A program made the translations under genes and the position numbers. Of a DNA stretch of 64,000 nt, positions 1 to 8,008 are shown one piece after another. The stretch is from Mesorhizobium shangrilense (GTDB lineage Bacteria; Pseudomonadota; Alphaproteobacteria; Rhizobiales; Rhizobiaceae). Every line of letters starts with the position of its first letter. The first letter of the stretch is position 1. The notes under the pieces were generated by a model. The model was not told the DNA's origin. It saw nothing but the letters and a program-made list of their open reading frames with translations, and did no database searches. Location: contig NZ_JBEWSZ010000007.1 of NCBI RefSeq assembly GCF_040537815.1, forward strand, positions 62,001 to 126,000, in the 5' to 3' direction.

Positions 1-906
1 ACCCACAAGCGTCTGCAGATAGGGCGTAAGCAGGGCTAGCGACGCCAGATAGGTGATGCCAACGATGAAGATGAAGATCATGCTGAGAGCAAAGTTGCGG
101 TCGAGGAAGAGCCTCGGACTTATAAACGGCTTGTCTGCAGTTAGCATGTGAACGACCAGGACGTAGAAGGCGCTGGCGCCGACTATCGCCTCAATCAGAA
201 TCTCGCCGGACGAGAACCAGTCGAGCTGCTCGCCCCGGTCGAGAAACAGCTGCAACGCGGCAATGGACACGCTCAGCATCCCAAAGCCGAACCAGTCGAG
301 GCGGGTGTGGCCGTTCGCCTTGGTTTCCAACACAAAAACGGTGATTCCCCAGTATGCCAAGGCCCCTATCGGCACGTTGATATAGAAGACCCAGCGCCAG
401 CTCAGATTGTCAGTGAGCCAACCTCCAAGTATCGGACCCAGGATTGGGCCGACCATGATCGAAATCCCAAAGAGGGCCATGGCGGGCCCGCGTTCCTTGA
501 CGCTGTAAATGTCGAGCAAGATGCTTTGGGCAATAGGAACCAGACACGCACCGAAGACGCCTTGCAACAGCCTGAAACCGACGATCTGCGCTAACGACTG
601 GGCCAGACCGCACAAGATCGAGGCGAAGACGAAACCTGCGATTGCCGTAAGAAGTATCCGTCTGCGACCAAAGCGGGTCGAAAGGAAGCCGGATAGCGGC
701 GTCACAATAGCAGCGGCCACGATATACGAAGTCAAAACCCAATTGATCTGATCTGCCGAGGCTGCGACGCTGCCTTGAATGTAGGGCAACGCGACATTGG
801 CAATCGTTGTGTCCAGGGCCTGCATGATGACTGCCAGGATCACACACGCGGTGATCGCGCCGCGATTGGCTACCGCTGGAGTGTTGGTTAGAGAGACGTC
901 ATTCAT
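1..906 (-). CDS. DHA2-type MFS drug exporter (5' part)
   Basis: Inner-membrane proton-driven multidrug exporter of the EmrB/QacA (DHA2, 14-helix) group. The frame is open from an ATG at 906 to the window edge (302 codons), so the 3' part is outside. Visible signatures are LDTTIANVALP (residues 31-41, the DHA2 motif of helix 1), the helix 2/3 loop GFLSTRFGRRR (73-83), the antiporter motif C-like GPILGPILGG (153-162) and NVPIG (177-181). About seven hydrophobic helices follow one another with no break. Two TetR-type palindromes lie just upstream, which suggests a drug-inducible efflux gene. The family call is firm; the substrate is unknown. Confidence 0.9.
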   Translation of the reverse strand, partial: MNDVSLTNTPAVANRGAITACVILAVIMQALDTTIANVALPYIQGSVAASADQINWVLTSYIVAAAIVTPLSGFLSTRFGRRRILLTAIAGFVFASILCGLAQSLAQIVGFRLLQGVFGACLVPIAQSILLDIYSVKERGPAMALFGISIMVGPILGPILGGWLTDNLSWRWVFYINVPIGALAYWGITVFVLETKANGHTRLDWFGFGMLSVSIAALQLFLDRGEQLDWFSSGEILIEAIVGASAFYVLVVHMLTADKPFISPRLFLDRNFALSMIFIFIVGITYLASLALLTPYLQTLVG

Positions 907-923
907 GGCTACAACTCGCCCTT

Positions 924-941
924 CTATCTACTAGTTGGTAG
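924..941. promoter_or_regulatory. TetR-type operator, proximal copy
   Basis: CTATCTACTAGTTGGTAG is an imperfect palindrome centred on CTAG, 18 bp upstream of the exporter start. It matches the distal copy at 1004-1019 in CTA(C/T)C..ACTAG..GGTAG. Paired palindromes of this size in front of an efflux gene are typical of TetR/AcrR repressors; the regulator itself is an inference, because no tetR gene is present on the right side. Confidence 0.6.
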
Positions 942-1003
942 CCTAAAGGATCACACCTGAGGCGGTGACTTCTGAAGACCGGCGGACATGCGAGCCCTTC
1001 AAT

Positions 1004-1019
1004 TACCTTCTAGTAGGTA
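1004..1019. promoter_or_regulatory. TetR-type operator, distal copy
   Basis: TACCTTCTAGTAGGTA is a near-perfect palindrome (arms TACCT/AGGTA around CTAG) and a second copy of the element at 924-941. Spacing between centres is about 80 bp. The 1020-1380 stretch beyond it holds no convincing gene, so this probably marks the control region of the exporter alone. Confidence 0.6.
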
Positions 1020-1388
1020 GACTGTCAACGTCGATGAGGCTCGACGTTTGGCAGCTTGAACTTGAGGGATACGAAACAGCGAACTTAGCTGCCAGCGACC
1101 TCTGACGTCTGCTTTCAGGCGGTGACGTGATGATGAGCGGCGACTTGCGGCGCAAAGCTGACGTTCGCAGCGATCAGGGAAATCTGTGCCCTGGCCAATA
1201 GGCGACACGGCTCTGTCCGGCAATCGACCGTTTTCAGGACATGACCAATCTGACATCCACTAGCAATGAAGGCCGGCTTGTTTTTGACGTACGACCAATA
1301 AGTGCTTGGTCAGAAATAGGGGGTTCGAGTCCACGTCGTGGGCCTCTTCAGAAAATGGTATAAAAATCAGCCACTTACGTGGTCGTTT
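1020..1388. other. Gene-free stretch with a tRNA T-arm-like sequence
   Basis: No ORF here has plausible protein character. At 1322-1332 the sequence GGTTCGAGTCC resembles a tRNA T-arm, but the flanking bases do not form a good stem and no tRNA body precedes it. It sits about 60 bp before repeat copy A, so it may be scar sequence from integration near a tRNA. Confidence 0.35.
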
Positions 1389-1513
1389 TGGTGGGCCCGG
1401 AGGGTCATCGTTTTCGACAGGAAATCAATACGTTAGCGGATGGTTCGCCAGCCCATTTCCTTCGTATTCTCTCGTATGGTCTGGCGAACCCAAGGACGAT
1501 GAACGCGACTAAT
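1389..1513 (+). repeat. Long direct repeat, copy A (possible attachment site)
   Basis: A 125-bp unit that recurs at 25696-25816 in the same orientation with roughly 75-80% identity by eye. It opens with TGGTGGGCCCGGAGGG, which is how the complement of a tRNA 3' end (CCA plus acceptor stem) commonly reads. Further in, GGTTCGCCAG (1442-1451) and CTGGCGAACC (1481-1490) form a perfect 10-bp inverted repeat around a 29-nt loop, kept in imperfect form in copy B. Use as an att site or island end is an inference; no integrase gene lies beside it. Confidence 0.6.
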
Positions 1514-1790
1514 TACAGGCTTCGAGATATCGCCGATTTAGCCGCAGGTCGCCAGGAACTCCCTTGTGGTGAATGACCAAAATTGGGCCGTTACCGGACC
1601 GTCCGGCTTGGATCCAAAGGAGCTGCAAGCTGCCGTTCGGCCGTGACCCCGCCATGCGCCCTGTTTTCTTGGTCTACGCCGTAGCCGATCTTCGAAGGGG
1701 TTCCTCTCTCCCCGATTATCGTCTACGCGCCTCGCCGGGCCACACGCTGAGCGATATGACGACGCGCTTACGCCCCCTCTCCTCAAGTTC

Positions 1791-2708
1791 TTACGGACGA
1801 ACGCGGATGACCGTCTTCCCCGTGTGTCGCTCGCTCGCGTTGAAGGTTGCAACGGCCTCGTCGAGGGCCGAAACTTTGCCGATGTTCGTCCGCAGTCGCC
1901 CGTCCCGCACCCGCTGGACGATCTCACTCCGTTGGGCGCGATCGGACTCGACAACGAAGTCAACCGCCAGGCCGTCTGCGGGCCGCGCCTCGGCCGGGCC
2001 GACGACGGTCACCAGCGTTCCTCCGGCCCGGATCAGAGCTGCGGACCGCTTCTGGATGTCCCCGCCGATGACATCGAACACCAGATCGACTCCACCGACG
2101 TCTTCCAGGGCGTCGTTCTCGAGGTCGATGAATTCATTTGCGCCGAAATCCAGTGCCTTCTGTCGGTCGGCGGCGCGTCCGGTGCCGATGACATAGGCGC
2201 CGGCCTCTCGTGCGAGTTGCGTCACCATCGAACCGACCGCGCCGGCTGCGCCATGTGCAAGGACGCTCTGCCCCGCCTGAAGACGGCCGTGCTGAAAGAG
2301 TCCCTGCCACGCGGTCAGACCCGAGATTGGCAGGCTCGCGCCTACTGTGAAATCGACGTCGCCTGGCAGCGGCGCGAGGTTGCGTGCTTCCATGGCAATA
2401 TACTCCGCCAGTGTGCCGTCGCGATACCAATCCGCGAGACCGAACACCCGCTGTCCCACTGAAAGACCCGTGGTGCCGTACCCCAGGGCAGTGACCACTC
2501 CGGCCAGTTCGTGTCCAGGGATCGATGGCGTACGCGCCTGGTCGCGGCGGTCGGTCCAAGTCGAAGGCCACTCCAACTCGGTCGGGACGAAGCCCGACGC
2601 ATGAACCTGAACGACGACGTCGTTTATCGCTGCCTGTGGCTTGGGCCGCTCCACCAGTGTCATGCCGGCCGTTCCCGCAGACTGGTTCGTCACAATGATC
2701 GCTTTCAT
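1791..2708 (-). CDS. Zinc-free quinone oxidoreductase / alcohol dehydrogenase-like (MDR)
   Basis: Predicted cytosolic NADPH-dependent oxidoreductase of the medium-chain dehydrogenase/reductase superfamily, quinone-oxidoreductase branch. The 305-residue protein has the GroES-like N-terminal half with PGHELAGVV (64-72) and the nucleotide-binding stretch AHGAAGAVG (151-159). It lacks the cysteine cluster of a structural zinc lobe, which is normal for this branch. A longer frame starts at 2783, but the ATG at 2708 has GAGGAGA about 8 nt upstream and begins with the usual MKAI. It stands alone. The true substrate (quinone, enone or aldehyde) cannot be read from the sequence. Confidence 0.88.
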   Translation of the reverse strand: MKAIIVTNQSAGTAGMTLVERPKPQAAINDVVVQVHASGFVPTELEWPSTWTDRRDQARTPSIPGHELAGVVTALGYGTTGLSVGQRVFGLADWYRDGTLAEYIAMEARNLAPLPGDVDFTVGASLPISGLTAWQGLFQHGRLQAGQSVLAHGAAGAVGSMVTQLAREAGAYVIGTGRAADRQKALDFGANEFIDLENDALEDVGGVDLVFDVIGGDIQKRSAALIRAGGTLVTVVGPAEARPADGLAVDFVVESDRAQRSEIVQRVRDGRLRTNIGKVSALDEAVATFNASERHTGKTVIRVRP

Positions 2709-2942
2709 GGGTGTCGTCTCCTCAGACATTTGTTGGTTCAGGGTAAATTGCAGGCGCGGAAGGGTCTTTTCGATCTCACGCAACCAGTTATCGACTCGAC
2801 ACTTTCCGCGACGACCTTGATGTCAATTTGCTCGTGTGCCGCAGCGACACGGATCGCCATTGGGGAGCGAACCTGCGTGGTTCAAGCACCGGCGGCGACC
2901 GAGGGTTAACTCGGCCGCTGCCGCATGATGTTAGCAAAGACT

Positions 2943-3329
2943 CTAAGGGTGCGCCGTCTTCAGCGCGCGCTCCCCGCTTTCGGGCGCGTTGAGCGCGAAG
3001 GTGACGAGGAGAACCGCAGCACCGTTCGCCCAGTAGTACCAGGCGTCCAGCCCCTGCAGGCCGAGCACGAAGGGCACGGCGACGAAAGTAATGCCGACGA
3101 GGCGGTCAACCGCGACATGCAGCCCAAATGGCAGCACTCGGACTACACCGGTCCTGTGATTGGTGAACAGGGTCAGAATGAGGGCGGCGACGCCGGTTGC
3201 GACCGACACCCAAAGCGCAAGCGGATTGGCATGGCCGAGTCCGAGCAGGAACGGCGTTGCCATCAGGCTCAGCGCGACGGGATAGTCGAGGAAGGCGTGA
3301 ACGGTCTTTGTGACGAAGCGAATATTCAT
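2943..3329 (-). CDS. SPW-repeat-like small integral membrane protein
   Basis: A 128-residue protein with four hydrophobic segments arranged as two similar halves, the second carrying the aromatic pattern AWYYWANGAA typical of SPW-repeat proteins. Family members are small bacterial membrane proteins of unknown function. The start at 3329 has a CGGAGAG site upstream; a 13-codon longer frame has none. The gene runs opposite to the AraC-type gene that starts about 100 bp away, so the two share a promoter region and may be functionally linked. Confidence 0.72.
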   Translation of the reverse strand: MNIRFVTKTVHAFLDYPVALSLMATPFLLGLGHANPLALWVSVATGVAALILTLFTNHRTGVVRVLPFGLHVAVDRLVGITFVAVPFVLGLQGLDAWYYWANGAAVLLVTFALNAPESGERALKTAHP

Positions 3330-3426
3330 GAGACTCTCCGGTTGATTAAGGACTGGGGACTTGCACACCGCTCATATGGAAGACTATGGGTGACGCTTGG
3401 TGCCAATAACTTTGCTGATCGTCCCG

Positions 3427-4254
3427 ATGGACCCCTTCGCCGCCCTGTTCGCCCATGTAACGCCGACGGCCCGGACGTTCTTCACCGGGAACCTGTGCCA
3501 GACGTTGCAGTTCACTGGCGTGGGCCATTTGCACCTGTTCAAGGCAGGCGCGCTCACGGTCACCCAGAACGGACAAGCCGACCTCGAACTCGTTGAGCCG
3601 ACCCTGCTGTTTTTGCCGCGCGGGCGGACCCACAGTTTCGCAGTTGATCCCGAGCGCGGAGCCGACCTCGTATGCGCGACCGTCGAACTCGGGGGTGCGG
3701 AGGGCAACCCGATTGGCCAGGGCCTGCCTGAATGTGTGGTCCTGCCGCTCGCAGCTCATCCGGCGCTGGGCCCGGTTTGTGATCTGCTGGTCGGCGAAGC
3801 CTTCTCCGAAGCTGGTGGCCGCCAGGCGGCGCTCGACCGGCTGTTCGACTATCTCCTGATCCTAATCGTGCGTCACGTCGTTGAGAGCGGCGCCATTTCG
3901 ACCGGCGTGCTCGCCGGGCTCGCCGACCCACGCCTGGCAAAGGCGCTGACCGCGATGCACGAGGCGCCGAAGAAGCCTTGGAAGCTTGAGGATCTGGCCG
4001 ACGTTGCGGGCATGTCACGCACGCGGTTCGCCGATCATTTTCGGACGCTGGTCGGCCTGACGCCCATTGAGTACCTGACGGTATGGCGCATGACGATCGC
4101 GCGCCAGCTTCTCCGCAAGGGCAAACCGGTCAAGAGTGTCGCGGCACAGGTCGGCTACGACAGCGCGGCCGCCTTCTCGCGCGTGTTCAGTCGGGTGACC
4201 GGGCAGCCGCCGCGGAGTTCGACGCGCTCCGGGATGGATCTCGCTAATCGATGA
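3427..4254 (+). CDS. AraC-family regulator with cupin-type N-terminal domain
   Basis: DNA-binding regulator. Residues 1-170 look like the AraC cupin_6 sensing domain (start MDPFAALF, then the GHLHLFKAG and FLPRGRTHSFA strands). The last 95 residues carry two helix-turn-helix units, the first in LEDLADVAGMSRTRFADHF and the second in SVAAQVGYDSAAAFSRVF. The TTG-initiated form from 3397 is less likely than the ATG at 3427, where the family normally begins. It is divergent from the SPW-like membrane gene and has no catabolic neighbour on its own strand. Inducer unknown. Confidence 0.88.
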   Translation: MDPFAALFAHVTPTARTFFTGNLCQTLQFTGVGHLHLFKAGALTVTQNGQADLELVEPTLLFLPRGRTHSFAVDPERGADLVCATVELGGAEGNPIGQGLPECVVLPLAAHPALGPVCDLLVGEAFSEAGGRQAALDRLFDYLLILIVRHVVESGAISTGVLAGLADPRLAKALTAMHEAPKKPWKLEDLADVAGMSRTRFADHFRTLVGLTPIEYLTVWRMTIARQLLRKGKPVKSVAAQVGYDSAAAFSRVFSRVTGQPPRSSTRSGMDLANR

Positions 4255-4503
4255 ACTCGGCACTAAGCGTCCGTACAATCAACGGCAGCTTGTGGAGCTT
4301 TGCGGAGGAGAATTGAAGTTAATTGTTCCGCGCCGCGGATGTCCGGTCGCAGGCGCAAGGCCGTCCGACAGCCTTGGGGCCGCAAGCGGAACGTCCGCGT
4401 TCGGGATGATTGGGTTAGAAAGCCAACCGTTGCATAGGAGTCTTCTATGGCAACTCGACGGTTTGACATCCAAGACTAAGCGCTAAAGGCGGTAGACAGC
4501 ATT
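4255..4503. other. Intergenic region between convergent regulators
   Basis: About 250 bp between the ends of the AraC-type and LysR-type genes. The short frames here have no ribosome site or recognisable content. No strong terminator hairpin with a T-run was seen. Confidence 0.4.
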
Positions 4504-5391
4504 CTAGGAAAAGTGTTCCTCCAGATAGACACGAAACTCGCGCTCGAACTTCTCCTGCAGCAGTGAGGACATATGGGTGCGGCTGCGCGTCAGGTAGACA
4601 TGACAGGGAACGTAGGGCAAAAACGGCTTGATGACGAGCGTTCCGCGCCAGCGTTCCGCCGAGAACTTGTCGACGATGGAGACGCCAAGCCCCTCGGCCA
4701 CAAGAGCACAAGCGGCGTCGCTGTAGTGAGCCTCGAAACGAGTCTCGACGCGAACGCCCGCATCGTCGAGACTGCGGTTGACGGCCTGACGCGATCCGTC
4801 CTCGCGCCCCAAGGCGATGAAGCTTTCGTCGCGTATGTCGGAGGCTTCGACCGTCTGCTTCCCGCTCAACGGATGTCCCGCAGGCAGCACGCAGACGGAA
4901 GCCGTCTCGAAGATGAGGTCGCAGGTCGTCGCCGGATCGATTACCGGCATCGTCATCAGGCCAATGTCGAGTTGCTTGCTCGCGGCGAGCTCGGCGATCC
5001 GCACTGAAGCTTCGGGTTCCAGCGCCAGCCGCAGCTTCGGGTGGCGCCGGGCGAACGCCCCGATAAAGCGGGGTAGCGCGTAGCTGGCCAGTGCCGGATA
5101 AGCGCCGATGATCAGCCGACCCGCCTCCAACTGCTGAATGTCGGCCGCTAGACGCCGCAGTCGAGCCATACCCTTTACGACATGACCGGCCTCCTCGTGC
5201 AGCAGGTAGGCCTCCGCGGTCGGAGCCAGCCGGCCGCCTTGTCGCACGAACAACTGGATCTTCAGCGTGTGTTCGAGGTTGGCGATGTGGGCGCTAACGG
5301 AAGGCTGCGAGATATGCAGGACATTGGCGGCGCCTATCACCGTCCCCGCATCCATCACCGCGCGAAACGCCTGCAACTGTCTGTAGTTCAT
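4504..5391 (-). CDS. LysR-family regulator of the opine-type locus
   Basis: A 295-residue LysR-type regulator. The N-terminal winged helix-turn-helix (residues 1-60) includes FRAVMDAGTVIGAANVLHISQPSVSAHI cut as the usual LysR helix pair; the rest is a periplasmic-binding-like effector domain. The gene is divergent from the binding protein and oxidase genes that start at 5641, the same arrangement as OccR and NocR with the octopine and nopaline genes of Agrobacterium. It therefore probably activates that operon in response to its substrate. A TATAG-N7-CTATA palindrome lies just upstream at 5410-5426. Confidence 0.92.
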   Translation of the reverse strand: MNYRQLQAFRAVMDAGTVIGAANVLHISQPSVSAHIANLEHTLKIQLFVRQGGRLAPTAEAYLLHEEAGHVVKGMARLRRLAADIQQLEAGRLIIGAYPALASYALPRFIGAFARRHPKLRLALEPEASVRIAELAASKQLDIGLMTMPVIDPATTCDLIFETASVCVLPAGHPLSGKQTVEASDIRDESFIALGREDGSRQAVNRSLDDAGVRVETRFEAHYSDAACALVAEGLGVSIVDKFSAERWRGTLVIKPFLPYVPCHVYLTRSRTHMSSLLQEKFEREFRVYLEEHFS

Positions 5392-5409
5392 TTTCTTTGG
5401 GTCCAGACA

Positions 5410-5426
5410 TATAGGAAAAAGCTATA
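5410..5426. promoter_or_regulatory. Candidate LysR binding site
   Basis: TATAG and CTATA arms separated by 7 bp form a T-N11-A-type interrupted palindrome, 19 bp upstream of the LysR start and about 215 bp upstream of the binding-protein gene. Its position suits autoregulation plus activation of the divergent operon. Assignment is by motif and position only. Confidence 0.5.
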
Positions 5427-5640
5427 GAGAATGAACCTTTTCATATTTGTCAATTGCCCTGGATTTCGCTCTATTCTCCACCTGCTGGAACGAGCTTCCA
5501 GCCAAGTTGGCGCCGGGATTGGCCATCGCGGCACCGCAAACAACCACTGCGCAGAGACTATCGCGATTGCGTCACTGCTCTCCGATCGATGGATTGAGGT
5601 GGCCTCTTCGCGCGCGCAGCCAAACACAAAGAGGGTAACA

Positions 5641-6507
5641 ATGAAAATGGGACTGTTACGGTGGATGGGCCTTGCGGCCAGCGTGTTTATCTTCCTCACA
5701 GGCGCCGCGCATGCGGATAACGCTGGGCAATGGTCGAAGATACGCATCGCGACCGAGGGCGCCTATGCCCCTTGGAACTATACGTCCTCTGACGGCAAGC
5801 TCGCGGGCTATGAGATCGACCTCGCCCAGGAACTGTGTCGCCGCATGAAGGCCGAGTGCGAGATCGTGGCGCAGGACTGGGATGGCATGCTGCCGGCGCT
5901 CAATGCCGGAAAGTTCGACGCCATTATCGCGTCCATGTCTGTGACGCCCGAGCGGCAGAGGGTTGCTTCCTTCTCAGTACCTTACGCCAAGGCGCCCAAC
6001 GCCTTCATGATGATGAAGGATAATCCATTGGCCTCGGAGCTTGGTCCCAGGGTCGACTACAGCCTGAAGAAGGACCCGGATGGCGCCAAGAAGGCGATCG
6101 AGGCGATGGCCGCTTCGCTCAAAGGCAAGGTTCTCGGTGTTCAGGGCTCCTCGACGGCGGCGACATTCGCCACGGCCGAGTTGAAGGACATAGTTGAGAT
6201 CCGCGAGTACAAGACAACGGACGAGCACAACCTTGACCTTGCCGCCGGGCGCGTCGACCTGGTCATGGGCAACATCACCATGTTGAAGGCAGCCATGAAG
6301 CAGCCCGACCTCGCAGGCGCCACGCTTGCCGGCCCTACCTTCATCGAAGGCGTCCTCGGCAGCGGCACGGCGAATGTGGCCATGCGCAAAGACGACACCG
6401 CGCTCAAGGCCAAGTTCGACGCGGCCATCGGCGAGGTCAATGCTGACGGGTTCAATCGCACCCTGACGGACAAGTGGTTTGGGGTCGACATCACGCCCAA
6501 GGATTGA
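5641..6507 (+). CDS. Periplasmic opine/amino-acid-binding protein (ABC)
   Basis: A 288-residue polar amino-acid-type solute receptor (SBP_bac_3). A signal peptide is clear: KMGLLRW, a hydrophobic core and AHA at 23-25. The body starts IRIATEGAYAPWNYT and contains GYEIDLAQELCRRM, standard for lysine/arginine/ornithine and opine receptors such as OccT and NocT. An ATG frame from 5431 exists, but the start at 5641 has AGAGGG upstream and a proper signal sequence. It heads an eight-gene plus-strand run with oxidases and matching permeases, so it probably captures the compound that those oxidases cleave. The exact ligand is unknown. Confidence 0.9.
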   Translation: MKMGLLRWMGLAASVFIFLTGAAHADNAGQWSKIRIATEGAYAPWNYTSSDGKLAGYEIDLAQELCRRMKAECEIVAQDWDGMLPALNAGKFDAIIASMSVTPERQRVASFSVPYAKAPNAFMMMKDNPLASELGPRVDYSLKKDPDGAKKAIEAMAASLKGKVLGVQGSSTAATFATAELKDIVEIREYKTTDEHNLDLAAGRVDLVMGNITMLKAAMKQPDLAGATLAGPTFIEGVLGSGTANVAMRKDDTALKAKFDAAIGEVNADGFNRTLTDKWFGVDITPKD

Positions 6508-6569
6508 ATTCAGCCGGGCGGGTCCAAGCTTGCGGCCCGCCCATACTGTCCATCGGAAAAATTGATAGC

Positions 6570-7670
6570 ATGACCCAGTTTGTTGTTGTGGGTGCCGGGA
6601 TCATCGGCACGTCGATCGCCTATCGCCTCGCCGAGCGGGGACATTCGGTAACAGTTGTGGAGCGCGTCCATCTAGGCGCCGGCACGAGCGGTTCGAGCTT
6701 TGCGTGGACCAACTCGAACGAAAAGACGCCTTACAGCTACCACTTGATCAATGCGCTGGGAATGCGTGCGCATAGAGAGCTGGAGAACGAGTTCGGCGAC
6801 TGCCCATGGCATCATGGCGGGGGCGCGGTCGAATGGCGCTCGAACACGGATGAAGCACAGGAACTCAACGAGCGCGTCGAGCGCCTGATCGGCTGGGGTT
6901 ATCCGGCCGAATGGATTTCGGCGCAAAGGCTGCACCGGCTGGAACCAGCGCTGGTCCAGGGAGCATCGGGCGATGCGAAGATCGCCTATTTCCCCGACGA
7001 AGGCTGGGTGGATCCCAGCGTCTATATAGAATTCTTCCTCGGCAGGGCGCGCTTCCTCGGAGTGAAGCTGCGCTGCGAAACCGTCACCGGCATCGACCTG
7101 AAGGCCGACAAGGTCATCGGCGTCAGGACGGCATCTGGCAAGACGATCGGGGCCGACGTGGTTGTCAACTGCACGGGCCGCTGGGCAAACGATCTCGGCC
7201 AGGATGTGCGCCTGACTTTCCCATTGGCTCCCACGATCGGCCTTGTCGTGGTGACGGCTCCCGCCGCATCGGGTGTGCGCCGAGTGATCCGGACAAGTGG
7301 CATCAATTTGCGCCCCGACGGGGCGGGCCGGATCATGCTGCACAGCGAGCACGACGAACAGGGCCTCACGCTGGAAAGCGGTGCGGACGCGACCGACCCT
7401 GTGGCCGCCGCAATGATCGAGCGCGCGGCGAGGCTCTATCCGGAACTCTCGGGCGTCAGGCCAGAGGCGATGCGCCTGTCGCACCGGGCCATCCCCGGCG
7501 ATGGCGTGTCGGCCGTCGGCCCGGTCCCGCAAGTCAGCGGCTATTATGCCGCCGTCACCCACAGCGGGGCGACGCTGGCGCCCTGGCTGGGGCAAGTGGT
7601 TGCCGCTGAACTGGTGGGAGGGGCCCCGGAAAAGGCGCTCCAGGACTTCCGGCCCGCCCGGTTCTACTGA
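6570..7670 (+). CDS. FAD-dependent amine oxidase (DAO family)
   Basis: A 366-residue flavoprotein of the glycine/D-amino-acid oxidase (DadA-like) family. The N-terminus FVVVGAGIIGTSIAYRLAER is the FAD dinucleotide fold, and GYYAAVTHSGATLAPWLG near the C-terminus is the second FAD contact. Such enzymes oxidise secondary or primary amines to imines. The start at 6570 begins directly with the FAD fold; upstream in-frame codons overlap the binding-protein end. A second DAO-like protein is encoded at 9507, so this one may handle a follow-up amine or a different stereoisomer. Confidence 0.87.
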   Translation: MTQFVVVGAGIIGTSIAYRLAERGHSVTVVERVHLGAGTSGSSFAWTNSNEKTPYSYHLINALGMRAHRELENEFGDCPWHHGGGAVEWRSNTDEAQELNERVERLIGWGYPAEWISAQRLHRLEPALVQGASGDAKIAYFPDEGWVDPSVYIEFFLGRARFLGVKLRCETVTGIDLKADKVIGVRTASGKTIGADVVVNCTGRWANDLGQDVRLTFPLAPTIGLVVVTAPAASGVRRVIRTSGINLRPDGAGRIMLHSEHDEQGLTLESGADATDPVAAAMIERAARLYPELSGVRPEAMRLSHRAIPGDGVSAVGPVPQVSGYYAAVTHSGATLAPWLGQVVAAELVGGAPEKALQDFRPARFY

Positions 7671-7711
7671 CGACGAAACGACGTAACCCCAGCCGTCATC
7701 AGAGAGGCAGC

Positions 7712-8008
7712 ATGTTTCGACGACTTTGGGCAGATGACTTGTCTGCGACGATCTTCTTGGACGGGCGGCCCGTGCTATGCCGGCCAGGCGACAGTGTTGC
7801 CGCGGCATTGCTCGCGGCCGGCGTCGAGCGATTTCGCACAACGCCGGTCAGCGGGGCCGACCGCATGCCCTATTGCATGATCGGCAACTGCTTCGACTGC
7901 CTGATGGAGATCGACGGGCAAGCCGACCGGCAGGCGTGCCTGGTGACTGTTGCTGAAGGAATGCAGGTCTGCTCGCAGTTCGGTACCGGGAGCTTCGGCA
8001 CCCTATGA
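7712..8008 (+). CDS. Small 2Fe-2S subunit of opine/amine oxidase
   Basis: A 98-residue Fer2_4-type ferredoxin-like subunit. Cys55, Cys60, Cys63 and Cys76 form the C-x4-C-x2-C-x12-C pattern expected for a 2Fe-2S cluster, inside PYCMIGNCFDC and the following QACLVTV. Comparable small subunits occur in heterotrimeric opine oxidase, D-hydroxyproline dehydrogenase and HcnABC cyanide synthase. Its stop overlaps the next start as ATGA, showing translational coupling to the FAD/BFD subunit. Presumably passes electrons from flavin to a respiratory acceptor. Confidence 0.9.
   Translation: MFRRLWADDLSATIFLDGRPVLCRPGDSVAAALLAAGVERFRTTPVSGADRMPYCMIGNCFDCLMEIDGQADRQACLVTVAEGMQVCSQFGTGSFGTL

Noticed and set aside
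410..847. 145-codon minus-strand frame inside the exporter
   Set aside because: A shadow frame; the exporter frame from 906 to 1 gives a perfect MFS protein.
1306..1512. 68-codon plus frame over repeat copy A
   Set aside because: The equivalent frame is not kept in copy B, so the conservation is at DNA level (repeat/hairpin), not protein level.
4292..4486. Small plus-strand frame after the AraC gene
   Set aside because: A ribosome-like GGAG is nearby, but the 64 codons have no protein-like pattern and lie between two gene ends.
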